Below are positions 10,122 to 21,389 of a stretch of 64,000 bases of DNA, one piece after another. This DNA comes from Heterotrichella gracilis. Lineage: Eukaryota > Sar > Xanthophyceae > Tribonematales > Xanthonemataceae. Positions within the stretch are counted from its first letter, which is position 1. Each line of letters begins with the position of its first letter. A program made the position numbers and the translations under genes. The notes below the pieces were generated by a model. It was not told the origin of the DNA and did not search any database. It worked only from the letters and a program-made list of their open reading frames with translations. The stretch covers positions 62,328 to 126,327 of the forward strand of contig JAULBX010006109.1 of assembly GCA_032358255.1 (NCBI GenBank). Reading direction: 5' to 3'.

Positions 10122-12416
10122 TCACCCTCTGGATGCCGAGGGGGCATTGGCAGGGGGGGTGGGGGTGCCACCCCCGCCAGCTGGCGGCAGCACGTTGTCG
10201 CTGTACTGGCTGAGCACGTTGCCTGGCGGGTAGTAGAGGCACACGTACAGGGCGCCCTGGGGGCATGTGCGCGACACTGCGCAGCCCAGGTCGGTGGTGG
10301 CGCGCCACACGATCTGTGTGAAGGGGAGAAAGGTGGGGTGAGGGAGTAATTCAGCCTGCTAGAAGAATACATATTCTAGCTGCCATTGCACCCAGTGTCG
10401 GGTGGTCAGGTGAGGACATTAGGTACAAGGGGAAGCCTGTGTGGGGCATTCAATCCCCATAGCAACCCAATGGGACTACAGTCAAATTCTGTATTCAGGT
10501 TATAAAATTGCCACAAACTCAAACCCCTGCGTCACCAGCATCATACAATATCTGACACCCCTCCTCGCACACTCCCCCCACACTAGACCTGACCCACCCC
10601 AATCCCCCCACCCCTCTCCCCAAGCCAAGTTCCCCCCACGCCTCACCTGCGTCCATGTGCCTGTGTCCGCCTGGAATCCCGGGGATGAGTACTGGTACTG
10701 CTGCCCAGTGGGGTTACAGCACATTCTGGTTACAGCATTGATGCCACCCCCCTGCGTCAATTATTAACGGCACCTCACCCTGGTTGACACCCCTCCAGCA
10801 GTACTTCTCATCCCAGACTCAACCTGATTCTCCCCCCACCCCCTAACCTCTCTTGCATAAGCCAAGCACCCAACCCAAGCGCCCCCCACCCCTCACCTGC
10901 GTCCATGTGCCTGTGTCCGCCTGGAATCCCGGGGATGAGTACTGGTACTGCTGCCCGCTCCTGTTCCACAGCCGCACGCAGTCAGCAAGCTGCGCCGCGC
11001 CCACGCAGATGTTTTCGCCGTAGGGCAGGCCGGTGCTGGCGGCAAACAGGCACTGGGAGGCGGTGGTCTGCAGGGAGGGAAATCAGGGGTGGGAGAAAAA
11101 TGCGCGCTTGGGGGGGTTCTGATTTGGTGCTGATGGCAAACAGGCACTGGGAGGCGGCGGTCTGCATGAGGGGAATCTGGGTGGGTGAAAAATGTGGCTT
11201 GGAGGGGGGGTTGATTTGGTGCTGATGGCAAACAGGCACTGGGAGGCGGCGGTCTGCAGGAGGGCACGATGGGAGGTAAGTATCAGAGTGGGAGATTGGC
11301 CAAAGTGGGTGCCAGATGTGGGATTGTGATGTATTGATTGCATCCATGTCGCTGCGCACAGTGCTGGTGATCATTAGCAATGGCAGATGGCGGTTAGGGC
11401 AGCAAATGCATTTCTGCGCCAGCGTGTTGCTACTTACCCAAAAGGCCCCTGGTGTTTAGCATCCAGAGTTAAATATCAACCCCTGAACACTTCTGGGGAC
11501 AAACAGCGTTGCAGGCTTTACATTAAATTTCCTTTTTGAATAAAACATTTACATATTTTAAATTTATCTTTGATACACATATATTGGTGTTTTATTTTGT
11601 TTGTATTACTGTTTGCTTGACCCTCACCGCAGCCCGGCCACCCACCTGCGCCACCTGTGCCAGCGTGTTGTTCCACACAAGGGGGGACGCCTGGTGCCCC
11701 ACACGCTCCGCATTGTGCAGCTGAAGCGCGGTCTGCTGCTCGCTGGGGGCAATGGCGCCCCCTCCGTTGCTGCTTGGAGAAGCCTGGTGCAGCCTGCGCG
11801 CTGCGGCATGGTCGCCACCGGCTGTGGCTGTGGCTGTGGCTGTGGCTGTGGCTGTGGCTGTGGCTGTGGCTGTGGCTGTGGCTGTGGCCCTGGATGCGAC
11901 TTTTGGCTGCTGCCTGGGAGGGGTGGTGATGCGAGGGATCCTGTGTGGCCGTACATTGGTTGATGAGTTTGGAATGGGAGTGTGGTTGGCGCCTGTGGGG
12001 ACACCATTGGGGGTGGCGTGATCATTGGCGCTGTCGCCAGGAGGAGCATTGTCGACAAACCCATCCATAGCAGCAGCCCTTTGTGTGCCCAATACCCTGA
12101 TGCGGGTATGGTTCCCACCACTGACTGACTCAGCAGCTGCTTGCGCTGCGCGCCTCAGCTGCGCTGCCACAGACTGCGCACCTGCAGCAGCAGCCATCAT
12201 CCTCCCGGAAACTGCTGCTTTGACCTGGGCGGTGTTGCCAACTGTGGCAGCCAAGCCTGGCAGTGGGCGGTGTTGTTGTTGCAAGTGCTGGAGCCTTGAG
12301 TCGCGCGAGCTGCTTGCCATGGACCCTTCTTGCGCCCCATGCGCTGCTGCCACGGTCACCATGCATATACATTGCAGCAGCCTGACTGCGTTCATTCTCA
12401 GACGGGATGAAGCCAT
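10122..12416 (-). CDS. Secreted CAP-superfamily (SCP/TAPS, PR-1-like) protein with long low-complexity N-terminal region
   Basis: Three exons on the minus strand join in phase 0: 12416-11646, 11067-10897 and 10313-10122, giving 377 residues. The N-terminus has a signal peptide (hydrophobic core about residues 8-26). About 200 residues of Ala/Ser/Thr/Pro-rich sequence follow, including an Ala-Thr dipeptide run (about 175-200) encoded by a hexamer microsatellite. The CAP domain spans about 225-360: LHNAERVGHQASPLVWNN, then ASQCLFAASTGLPYGENI, then VRLWNRS, then IVWRATTDLGC and ALYVCLYYPPGNV. The last is a typical CAP signature, with the Cys pair around the GC and CP positions. In plants and algae such proteins are extracellular, binding sterols or acting in defence or wall roles. 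The usual WA before the first CAP Cys reads TA here. The C-terminal tail after PPAGGG could be spliced differently, so the exact end is uncertain. Confidence 0.75.
10640..10707 (-). repeat. Echo of CAP exon 2 3' edge with donor
   Basis: A nearly perfect 65-bp duplicate of the end of CAP exon 2 and its GTGAGG donor (original 10890-10957) lies 250 bp further into the intron. It encodes QYQYSSPGFQADTGTWTQ in the same frame. A cag immediately before it could serve as an acceptor, so inclusion as a cassette is conceivable. Confidence 0.8.
11068..11280 (-). repeat. Two echoes of CAP exon 2 5' edge (92-94 bp period)
   Basis: The acceptor and first codons of CAP exon 2 (sequence ggcaaacaggcactgggagg on the plus strand at 11041) are repeated at 11135 and 11227. 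Each copy comes with the adjoining polypyrimidine/acceptor DNA. Units are 92-94 bp. The copies are very similar, so the duplications are probably recent. Confidence 0.8.
11820..11888 (+). repeat. (GGCTGT)n hexamer microsatellite inside the CAP coding region
   Basis: About eleven near-perfect GGCTGT units occur. Read on the minus strand they encode an Ala-Thr run in the CAP protein; all six frames stay open, which explains several spurious open frames here. Confidence 0.9.
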
Positions 12417-12444
12417 GGTTCCAGATTTGAGGATTAACCTGTAG

Positions 12445-14530
12445 ATTCTTCTGAAGCGGTGGATTGAGGGCTTGCTTGCTTGCTGTCAATGGCAGAAGTT
12501 CTGAAGCAAGCACGTGCTGCTCATGTGGTACAGCCCTGGTGCAATGGACTCCCAACTCCTCCTCCACTTGCAAGATCCAGATCAGAATACTGTGCTGAGC
12601 TGAACCTCTGGTTTGACAGCACCCAATGTACAGCTCCCACTGCAGCTTGCAGAGTATATCCCCACAGCTCTGTGCTCTAGAGACCACCCACTGCCTCTTT
12701 GAAAGAACTGCAGGGATTGTCCTGTCACAGTTTGGTTCAGAATCTCTCCTGCATCAAGTTGGGACCGGCGCAGTCAAAGGGTGCCTGTGAAAGCCATGGA
12801 GGCTTGCCAAGTCAGTCACTGAGCGCAGTCAGACAGTGCAACGCCAGTGCATGGTCCTTGCCTTTACAGTGACAAGAGAATGGTGCTGTATACGAGGGCA
12901 TAATAGCTATTGCTACCTGTGTGTTATCTTGTGACCTCAACTGAGATTCAGCTGATGACTCGTGCTACTACGACGCGTTGTCAAGGTACTAGCTATCAGC
13001 TATGTTTGCAGCGTCTCAAGGAACCAGTCCAGTGCGAACAGAATGCCCTTTCACCTTGGTGTTGAACTTCAACCTAGCCAGTACTATGTCCAAGCTCTGC
13101 TCAACACTGTGTGACACTAGCCTGTGGCCCAAGTCGGTGAATGAAACGTGCTGTAGCCCAAGCCTACAACGGGGCTTTTGCCTCAGCGATTGGCTGAAAT
13201 CTTTGGCTGTTGTGGTCTGACTCAGGGCCACAAGAGACGCACCACGAGTCGTACCGGCGCCCAGCTGGAGTGTGTAGAGTTCAGCGCAAGGCTTGTACTA
13301 CAGCGCCTCCGTACACCTGGCCGTGCTTCTTGAGGTCGATAATCACCGACTGCATGGTGCAACCTACTCGAACCAGCACAAGCCTATAAGGACATGCAAA
13401 AGCAAGTTGTTTCCCTCGTCAGACGTGGAGAGCAAGGGTGAGCAGCGTGACAAATAAGCCTTCAAGCAGTGCTACTGCCACGTTGACTGCATGACTCATA
13501 ATCATCGAGGTTGGCCTTGGAACAACGCCTTGCTGAGTGCTCATGGGCAGCATGTGACCAACGCTTTTTCAGGAATCACAACTGCTCCTTACAAGTTGCA
13601 AGCTGGCGGCGGTGGGCGAGCCGCGGGAGGCGATTGACTGGTCCAATACTTTCATTGTGTACTGGTTAGTCACATGTCTCAGGTCCAGAACCTAGTAGGG
13701 TAATCATCCCACGTCGAGTACCAGTGGCAAATCATGGGCCAAGGCTTGGCGCCTCCTCACCAAGGGCAACTGCCTGTAATTTCATAACATGTGCACATGC
13801 CATTGCCATGGCAAACGTTTTTAAGAATGATGCTTACATTTGCCAAAGCATACCATCGTCTACTTAAGTTAAGTAGGTTAAACCGAGGTACTGCCAGGCT
13901 GTGCTGTGCCACCAGTCACAGTCTCATTGAGCATCCATGTCCATCCTAGTGGTAGTCCAATCCAGGCTAATGGGTGTTGCATTCAACAACCCGGCCCAGC
14001 AGGGCGCTAATACCAGTTATATACAAAACCAAAAACATCAAGAACAAGAACTAGTTACCTCCAAAAAGAGCTCGCAGCTGCGGCCATGGACGTCCAGTTG
14101 GGCTAATGAACAAGAACTTGGCACTGTTCGTTGCTAATGAACGAGGAGCGCATCACCTACTAGGCTAGAGACACATACGAGCACTGCAAATGTATCAGAA
14201 ACTTCCTGAGGCCCTGCACAACTACTATTTGGTCTTGAAAGCACACCACTACTTCCGAACGCATGTGCTTGAAGCAGCAAGCGTGACAAAGCAAAGCTTG
14301 GAGTGTTGTGGCACAAACCACTTGCCATTTGCAGGTACGAGGCCGGCCAACCCAAAATGCGGCTAGCATAGGCCATGCAAGAAGCCACAATACCCTTACC
14401 CCCCTAAATCCTACAGCTGAACACAGTAACCAGCAACCACATACCACTGGTCAGAACCACATCGTGCTGATCAGACAAGCCCTACACCCCAAAGGTCCAC
14501 CTTTGACCCCCCCGCCCCCAACATGCCCAT
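12445..14530. other. Intergenic, no gene recognised
   Basis: This stretch lies between the CAP start and the P450 stop. Only short frames without family resemblance or splice context are present. I see no repeats or RNA genes in it. Confidence 0.5.
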
Positions 14531-14537
14531 GCCACAT

Positions 14538-17500
14538 TCACCCCCTGGGGACCGCATGCACCCATAGCCCCCCCTTCACATTCATGGTTATGCCAACCTT
14601 GGTGGTTATGGTTTTGCCAGGATGCCTCCCCTCATCCAGCTCCAAAGTGAAACCCTTAACTAGGGCAACAGTGGCCAAGAGTGCCTCCAGGAGCGCAAAT
14701 TTCCACCCAATGCATTTGCGGGGTCCCACGCCAAAGGGTATGTATGTGAAGGGGGGCGCGGTGTTGTGGAGCGGGTGGGATGGGAGGAAACGCTCCGGGC
14801 GGAACACCTGGAGGGGGGGCAGTGGGGACATTTGTTTATAGGACATTAGAGTGGGGATCCAGTTGCAAGCACCCTTATGGACATATTTTGCGTTTTACTG
14901 CAGTTGCAGTGCCTTCTTTGGCGGGATGAGGTTGCATAGGATGGGTCTGTTCCGTGCCTCTGATTCAGGAGGTGTGGGCATGCAAAGAGGACCCAAAGAT
15001 TGCAAGATTGCAATATTGCACAACAGGCCTCACGCTACCTCGATCACATTGGCATGCAAAAGTCACACAAATTATTAGAAATGGCAGCAAGCCGTTGCAA
15101 TAGTTGCTAATCCGCAAAAGACAGGTGTGACTGGTACGGTAATCATCTCAATAACCCCCCCATAATTTTGGCGCTCACCTCAGGCTCTGGGTAATACTTC
15201 TCATTCAAATGCAGGCCCAGGATGTTGAAAAAGACCGTGGTTCCCTTGGGAATGACCCAGCCCCCCACATCACATGTCGCGTTTGCCTGGCGAATGGTGA
15301 AGATGGCAGGGGGGTACAGCCTCAGGGCCTCATCGATGCACGCCCTGGTGTAGGGGAAGCGCTGCATGTCGTCGAAACCGGGGACCTCCTCGCGCCCAAA
15401 TGCGTCGATTTCCGCCAGGATTTTGGACTGGATGTCGGTTTTTTTGGCCAGCTCGTAGGTCAGGAAGCTGAGGGTAGCTGCCGTGGTCTCGTAGCCTGGA
15501 GAGTATGGTAGGGTTTTCCATTAGGACCTTTCTTGGGGCTTGCAATGCACCACAGGGAGAGATGACATCAGGATTGCACCCATACAACATGTGTTCAGGT
15601 TCGGAACGGGTTTGCATTGGTAGCCTGCCTGCCATACCATGTCCCAGCCATGCAAAACCACACCACATTTTAGGCATGCTAAACAAAACCCTCCCCAGTG
15701 GTTACCTGCCAATATGAATGTGAATGTCTGTGCCGCCACCTGGAGGGGGGTGAGTGGTTCCCCCCCCTTGCTGGGTGCGCGCAGGAGCAGGTGGGTGAGG
15801 CTGCCGGGGGAGGGGCGGGTGCCTGCGGTGCCAAATTGGGGGAAATATGCATTACATGTGGGAATTGTAGCCCTAAGGTAGGGACTAGAAGGTTCATGGT
15901 AGGGTCGACGTGTTTTTTGGTGGTCAATTATTCTACCTGTAATTGCATGCAACTGTGAATGCAAGTAATAAGAGTTTTACGCTTACGGATGGATGGGCGC
16001 TTGCAGTGAGGGTTGAATACACGATAAGGAGCCATAGTTGCCGCGTGTGCATGAGAGGGGTTTTGACAACAGCCAAACCCCTCCCCAAGGGCGCAAGTGC
16101 TTGCCCGCATGGGCCCCACCTGCAAACGCAGTGCGCGCCCTGCGCGCCGCTGCCACCTGGTCCGAAACAATGTGCTCCCCTGCCAGATGCGTGCGCCAGT
16201 CAATGATGGGCAGACCTTCCCCCTTGTCAGCACCTGACCCCACCCCATGAATCGAACCCGAGACCTCCCTGGGGACCGAATCTGGGACTTCCCCGGGGAC
16301 CGGATTCGGGGCCTCCCCAGGGATTGAGGCCGGGGCCTCCCCCAGCGCATTGTGCGTGAGCACCGTGGCTGTGGTGTACACGTAGGCCCGTGCGCGCATG
16401 ACCTGTATCATGCGCGGGTTGCGCAGGCGGCACAGGAGGCCTACCCACAGCGGCCTGCGGTGGGGGGTGCGGATGTTAAGATGATGGTGCTGCAGCTGCT
16501 GCTGCTGCTGTTGATTTGATATGCTACGACGATGCCGGTCGTGGATGAATATGAACAATCTAGTGGTAATTGGTAGTGGAGTTGCTCCATGTGGTTGGGT
16601 GGTGTACCTGCACATGTGCGCCTGTTCACCCCTGCGGCAGGGGTACTGGTGGATGGCAAGCAACCAGTAAGTAGGGCACCAAAAACATACAGCATGATTG
16701 CCGGGGGATGCTGCAGGATGTGCCTGCTGCATTGCCCTCCCCCAAGCAAGCTAGGGTTTTCAAACGGGCGCAGGTGGGGGGTGCCAGGGTGATGAGCGCC
16801 ACTTGCGCCCAGGCGTGGATCCCAATGGGCCGCAGATCCCTTAAACTAGGGTTTGCTAAGGGTTTTGAACGGCACGCACTTGAATATTGTCAGGGTGTTG
16901 AGCGCCACTCGCGACCATACGGGGATCCCGATGGGCTGAAAAAACGCCTTGGCCATGCGGACCAGCTCCACCTCCCCTGATCCTGACGCGCTCTCCCCCC
17001 CTTGTGCCCTGGACCCTTCTTTTCCCCCCTGTCCCTCCCCGCCCCCTTGGGCGTCAAAGTCCACCCTGCGTGGTGCGTGGATAGGCATGATTCAGATGCA
17101 AAGTGGCCCAATGATGCAGATGATCTCGGGTGCAGGTAGCCCTAGGATCACGGATTGGTATGACCTCAAATCCAAGTGATCACATGGCTGGGATGACCTC
17201 AAATGCAAGTGATCACATGGTTGGTAGGACCTCAAATGCAAGTGATCACATGGTTGGGATGATCTCAAATGCAAGTGGCCCCATGATCTCATTGTATTGT
17301 GCGGGTGCTGTAAAGCGCTCCACCGGGTAATGCAGCCATTTGTTGGTGCAGAGGCCCACCCACAAGTGCACATATTGCATCCTAGTGCCTGCACGTTGAA
17401 CACCCACAAATGCCCACATGTGCACCCCTCTCCTCCCTGCACACCCCCCACAACCCCCTTTGTGCACCCACCCCAGCGCCGTGCGCCCCACCACCTCCAT

Positions 17501-20019
17501 GGTCAGGCCCCCAAACAGCGGCACCACATCCACCGCCCCCCCGCACCCCCCCTGCTTCAGCACCCCCGCCACCAGCTTGCTGGCAGCCTCGTTCATCATG
17601 TGGGTGAAGCGGCGCAGGCTGGCACTGTGGAACAGGGGCTCAGACGCGGCACGCAGCGCCACCCAATACTTGTCCCTGCGCATAAGAATAAGAATTAGGA
17701 TAATCCCTGTCCCTGCGCACACATTGGGGATTTGCGGGGAGTTGCTAGGGATTGACTTTCTCCATGCCTTCCTGGATTTAGGAACCATTCCGCCCGGGAG
17801 CTGCATGCTTTGCCCCTAATGTACCCAAAACCCGGCAGAAATCTTGATTTCCATTGCACTGGTATTTATCGTTCAACAGGCTGTGCTGGGTGAGTAAGCG
17901 CACATCATGTCCATGCCCTGCCTCAATATATTAATTGCAGAGTGTCTCACTTCCCATGAATTTGCCCCAGTACCTCCTGACATATACCCAGCTATTGTAC
18001 ACAACCCCCCCCCCCCCCGGTGCCACCCTATGCCACCCCACTCACTTTGCTGTGAGCATGCCCGCCAGTATGAACTCCTGGTACTTGCCAGTGACAGTGA
18101 TGTCCACAAACTCGGGGCGGTTGTGGAAGCTGGAGAACTGCTTCAGGGCAACCTCGCGCACCAGCTCAGGGTCTGGAAACCACAGGCAGGGTTTACGGTC
18201 TAGGGTTTAGGGTGCGGCAAACTGCTTGAGGGCAACCTCGCGCACCAGCTCAGGGTCTGGACACCACACGTGCAGGGTTAACGATTTAGGGTCTAGGGAT
18301 TTGACAAAATCATGAGGGGCAGATTGCCCACCAGCGAAGGATTAAAAAATGACAAGGGCGATTCCAGGGTTCATAATCTAGGAGAAGTAATGTCTGTGCA
18401 AACTAGGAATGCAGTTATGGCGGAGTGAGCAAGAACCCCTGACACTCCCCCAAGCCCTACAACAACCCGAGGATGCATCCCCACCCAGTCGTCACCATCA
18501 GTGATGCAACAATGGAACATTAGACCATGCCAAAAACCCCAACAGCCCCAACAAACCCTACAACAAACCTAAGATATCCTTCACATCTGTCAATGCAGAA
18601 TACTTAACCCCAGAAAACGACAACAAACCCTGAAATAAGCCAACAAACAGCTAGCCCTAGGGTGCCCCTCCCACCTGAAATGACCACGAATGGCCTCCTG
18701 CCCGAGTAGAACACGTAGATTGGGCCGTACTCCCGCCAGAATCGCTCAAGCACACCCTTGATCTGCCAGCGGAACAGCTGCAAGGGGCGCAGGTGAGGGT
18801 TTTGGGTTTAGGGTCAGCTGCATGTGCGTGTGTGTGCAAGAGAATGGGCACGCAGAGGCAGGGTTCAGGGTTTCTGGTTTGGGGTTTAGGGTTTGATGTT
18901 TATGGTTTGGGGACAGAGGGGATGCAGAGGCAGGGAGGGGTGAGCATTGCAGGGAGGGGGGGCAGACTGTTCAACCCTGCATTCCAATGAATGATGGCCC
19001 TCAATGAAGGCTCGTGTCTAGGGTTTGGGGTACATGCATGGCAGCATTGGTCGGGACACAATGCACGTGCATGTCATGGGTTGACGTCAAACCCATGCAC
19101 ACGCATGTGCACTGAGCACCGCACTAAAGCTGCCATGCACCTACCCCAAACCCTGTACAGGCTGATGTGGAGACTTCAGCATAAAGGGGTAGAGCTTGGG
19201 GGAAGCTGCTCTGCCGAATGCATGCAAGTGGCTATCTATGGTCACACTAGCCTGGGCAGAGGAGGAATTGATGAGCCAAATGGATGCAAGGGGTGGTATG
19301 GCAGTACAAGTTCCTTCAGGACATGCCACTAGTGTACGCCGTTACGGCACTGCACTAGGGTGTGCTAGCAGGGTGTAGGAGCATTAGGGTACTGCCATTA
19401 GGGTACCGCCATTAAGGTATGTTAACAGGGGGTAGGGTCACTGACCTCTGGCAGGTGTCCCACCAGGAAGTGAGGGGTGGGGCCGGGCAGGTGGCGGTGG
19501 CGCCAGCGAGGAATGACGTTGAAACCATACACCAGCACCTGCGTGTGCAAGGCCAGGGTCCATTTAGGGTTGAGTTGGAGTTTGGGGTAGGGTTGGGAAC
19601 AGGGTTCGTGGCGGGGGCGCGGGGTGGGGTGGGCGGGCAGAGTGCGGTTAGGGGTTTGGGTGCAAGGGTTCTTTTTGGTGGGTGGTGCCAGCGAGGGCCG
19701 CGTTCGAAGCTTAGTTGGTGTACCAGCAACTGTCAGCAGCTTGGGGGGCTGGAGGGGGTTTGGGGTAGGGGTTCGGTCAGGGTTTAGGCTGTGGCGGTGG
19801 CCGCCAGCGGGTAACTAGGGTGACGTTGGCGGGGCTGTGATCTGCAGAGTGCACTGCCCTTGTAAAGCACACTGGCCAGGCAGGTGCAGGCACCTTGGAC
19901 GCACTGGAAGCATGTGGTGAGCAGGGGAAGGGTTTTCTGGCGGTGGGGAGGGTACTCACCACCGCAGCCGCAGCCAGCACCGCAGCCGCGGTCAGGAGCT
20001 GCCACGCCAGAGGCTCCAT
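14538..20019 (-). CDS. Cytochrome P450 monooxygenase
   Basis: Ten minus-strand exons join in consistent phase: 20019-19960, 19538-19446, 18777-18675, 18172-18046, 17675-17472, 17065-16880, 16454-16120, 15822-15706, 15495-15179 and 14807-14538, giving 603 residues. Exon 1 is an N-terminal membrane anchor (EPLAWQLLTAAAVLAAAAV). A Pro-rich hinge follows (HLPGPTPHFLVGHLPE). Later blocks are the DPELVREVALKQFSSFHNRP region, the C-helix KDKYWVALRAASEPLFH, the I-helix AGYETT at the exon 8/9 junction, the K-helix ExxR (EALR) before LYPP, FRPERF, and the heme loop FGVGPRKCIG with Cys about 546. All catalytic landmarks are intact. Exon 7 carries an unusual Pro/Gly/Glu-rich insertion made of GEAP/GEVP-like units, which makes the protein longer than the usual 500 residues. 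The family resembles ER-bound CYP3/CYP5/CYP711-clan enzymes; the substrate is unknown. The exon 6 donor is the least certain splice site. Confidence 0.85.
16780..16840 (-). repeat. Echo of P450 exon 6 3' edge
   Basis: A diverged copy of the exon 6 end (encoding PIGIPVWSRVALNTL, original about 16898-16942) lies about 110 bp downstream in the intron, reading PIGIHAWAQVALITL. The two are separated by CCCTAGTTTAAGG-like heptamer remnants. Confidence 0.65.
17150..17290 (+). repeat. 33-bp minisatellite in P450 intron 5
   Basis: Three to four tandem copies of a 33-bp unit (beginning gatcacatgg and ending aaatgcaagt) occupy the intron between P450 exons 5 and 6. Copies differ at a few positions. Confidence 0.85.
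18212..18295 (-). repeat. Echo of P450 exon 4 5' edge with acceptor (83 bp offset)
   Basis: The first roughly 35 coding bases of exon 4, its acceptor and the following TTTAGGG-containing intron DNA (original about 18133-18211) are repeated with few changes at 18216-18295. The 83-bp offset equals the period of the SDR exon 5 array 15 kb away. Confidence 0.8.
19690..19835 (-). repeat. Two diverged echoes of P450 exon 2 5' part
   Basis: The exon 2 beginning (VLVYGFNVIPRWRHRHLPGP, original 19538 downward) reappears at about 19690-19735 as LLVHQLSFERGPRWHHPP and at about 19795-19835 as ANVTLVTRWRPPP. Both are on the minus strand within intron 1 and are surrounded by GGGTTTAGG-like DNA. Confidence 0.6.
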
Positions 20020-21389
20020 CCGCAGTGTTGCTCTACTGGCCACTGCCTGCAAGGGTATATGTGGTGGGGAAGGTGCCGTGCCCAGTACTAGTGGTGGGTA
20101 CACACGATACGCACAACCGATCGAAATGGAAAAACCTCCAGTTCCAGGGAGACAATAATGGAGATAGATGGCCTTTCCTAGCAGCCTCAATATGTGGCAA
20201 GCAGGTGTTTCGCTGCACACACAAACAGGAACCAGTTTCGGTCTAGGATCGCACAAGGTGGTGAGTTGTCGGGCCTGTGGGTACAACCCTAAGAGAAGGC
20301 GCCAGCTGCGCCAGAAACCAGCGCCGGCTGGATTTTTGAAGTCCAAGGAGACTGGTTGCGACCTGCCCAGTTCAAGGAGCTTGCTGAGGTGTGTATTTTA
20401 TCGGAACGGATATTTGCATGCATGCATGCACATGCAGCCTCGCAGCTGTAAAATAGACACGACTGCTACACGACGCCCGTGGGGCACACGTTTGGTCATG
20501 CCTTTCAATCCCACCGTGTCGTGGCCTGGTGGTATGGGTTGCATGTCATGCAATATATATAGGTCACAAGCGGACGTCATTTCAAAGTGACGGGAAGGGA
20601 ACTGCTTGGCATATCTGTTGCTTGCAAGCGTGTGCCTTTTAAAGGGGCTGGGAGGTTATTTAACCTCGAGTTGCAGGTGTTTGAGACAAGCAAGCCTTTT
20701 GTGCACCCACACCCTTGGCGTGCCGCACACTTCCGCTCCTCAACACATCAATTGGCATGGCATGCATACCTAACAGCAATACACTATACATTTAGCCCCT
20801 GCCCAACCTGCAACCACCCAGGGCTAGCCAACCTCCCTCCCTCAGCCCCAGTGACTGACAGCCTCCTATTCGGGCACACCCAGCCTCCTTGTTGGCTCCT
20901 GGTCACCTTGCCTGTGGCTCAGCTGGAGCCAACCCACCGCTCCCACGCCTGGGGCCCCGGCCTGGCAGCACTCAAATGCAACCCTAGACTCCACAGCACA
21001 CCACTGTACCGCCACACACCTGCCACGTGGTGCTGTGTACACTGCTGTGCAAAGCGACCACTGCGGCGGCCCCGCATATGCATGTACAGTGCAGGGAGCG
21101 CACAGGCAGCTAGGGGCCGCAGCCAGCAGCAGTGACCTCCAGCCCACAGCCACAGCCACCAGGCCTCAATCACATCCCAGATTTCAAAGGGATTGATATA
21201 CGCACACAGCAGTATCAAACAAGAGCCCTAGCAGGCGGCAGGGTGCCATTAACGTGAGGAACTTTCACTAGCCATGAGGGGTCGACCTAGCACCGATGCT
21301 GACGCACGTATGTACCGCTAGTGGCTGCCAGCAAGCAGCGCAGAAGATCCAGACCTTCCACGTCCATCCCCCCTTGGTGGCAAGTCAGC

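Noticed and set aside
11601-12121. Overlapping open frames on both strands around 11.8 kb
   Set aside because: They result from the GGCTGT hexamer repeat, which has no stop in any frame; only the minus-strand CAP frame has signal peptide, splice and domain support.
21274-21320. Alternative first exon of the Pro/Ala-rich gene starting at 21274
   Set aside because: It would require a 13-base intron, and reading through meets a stop codon.
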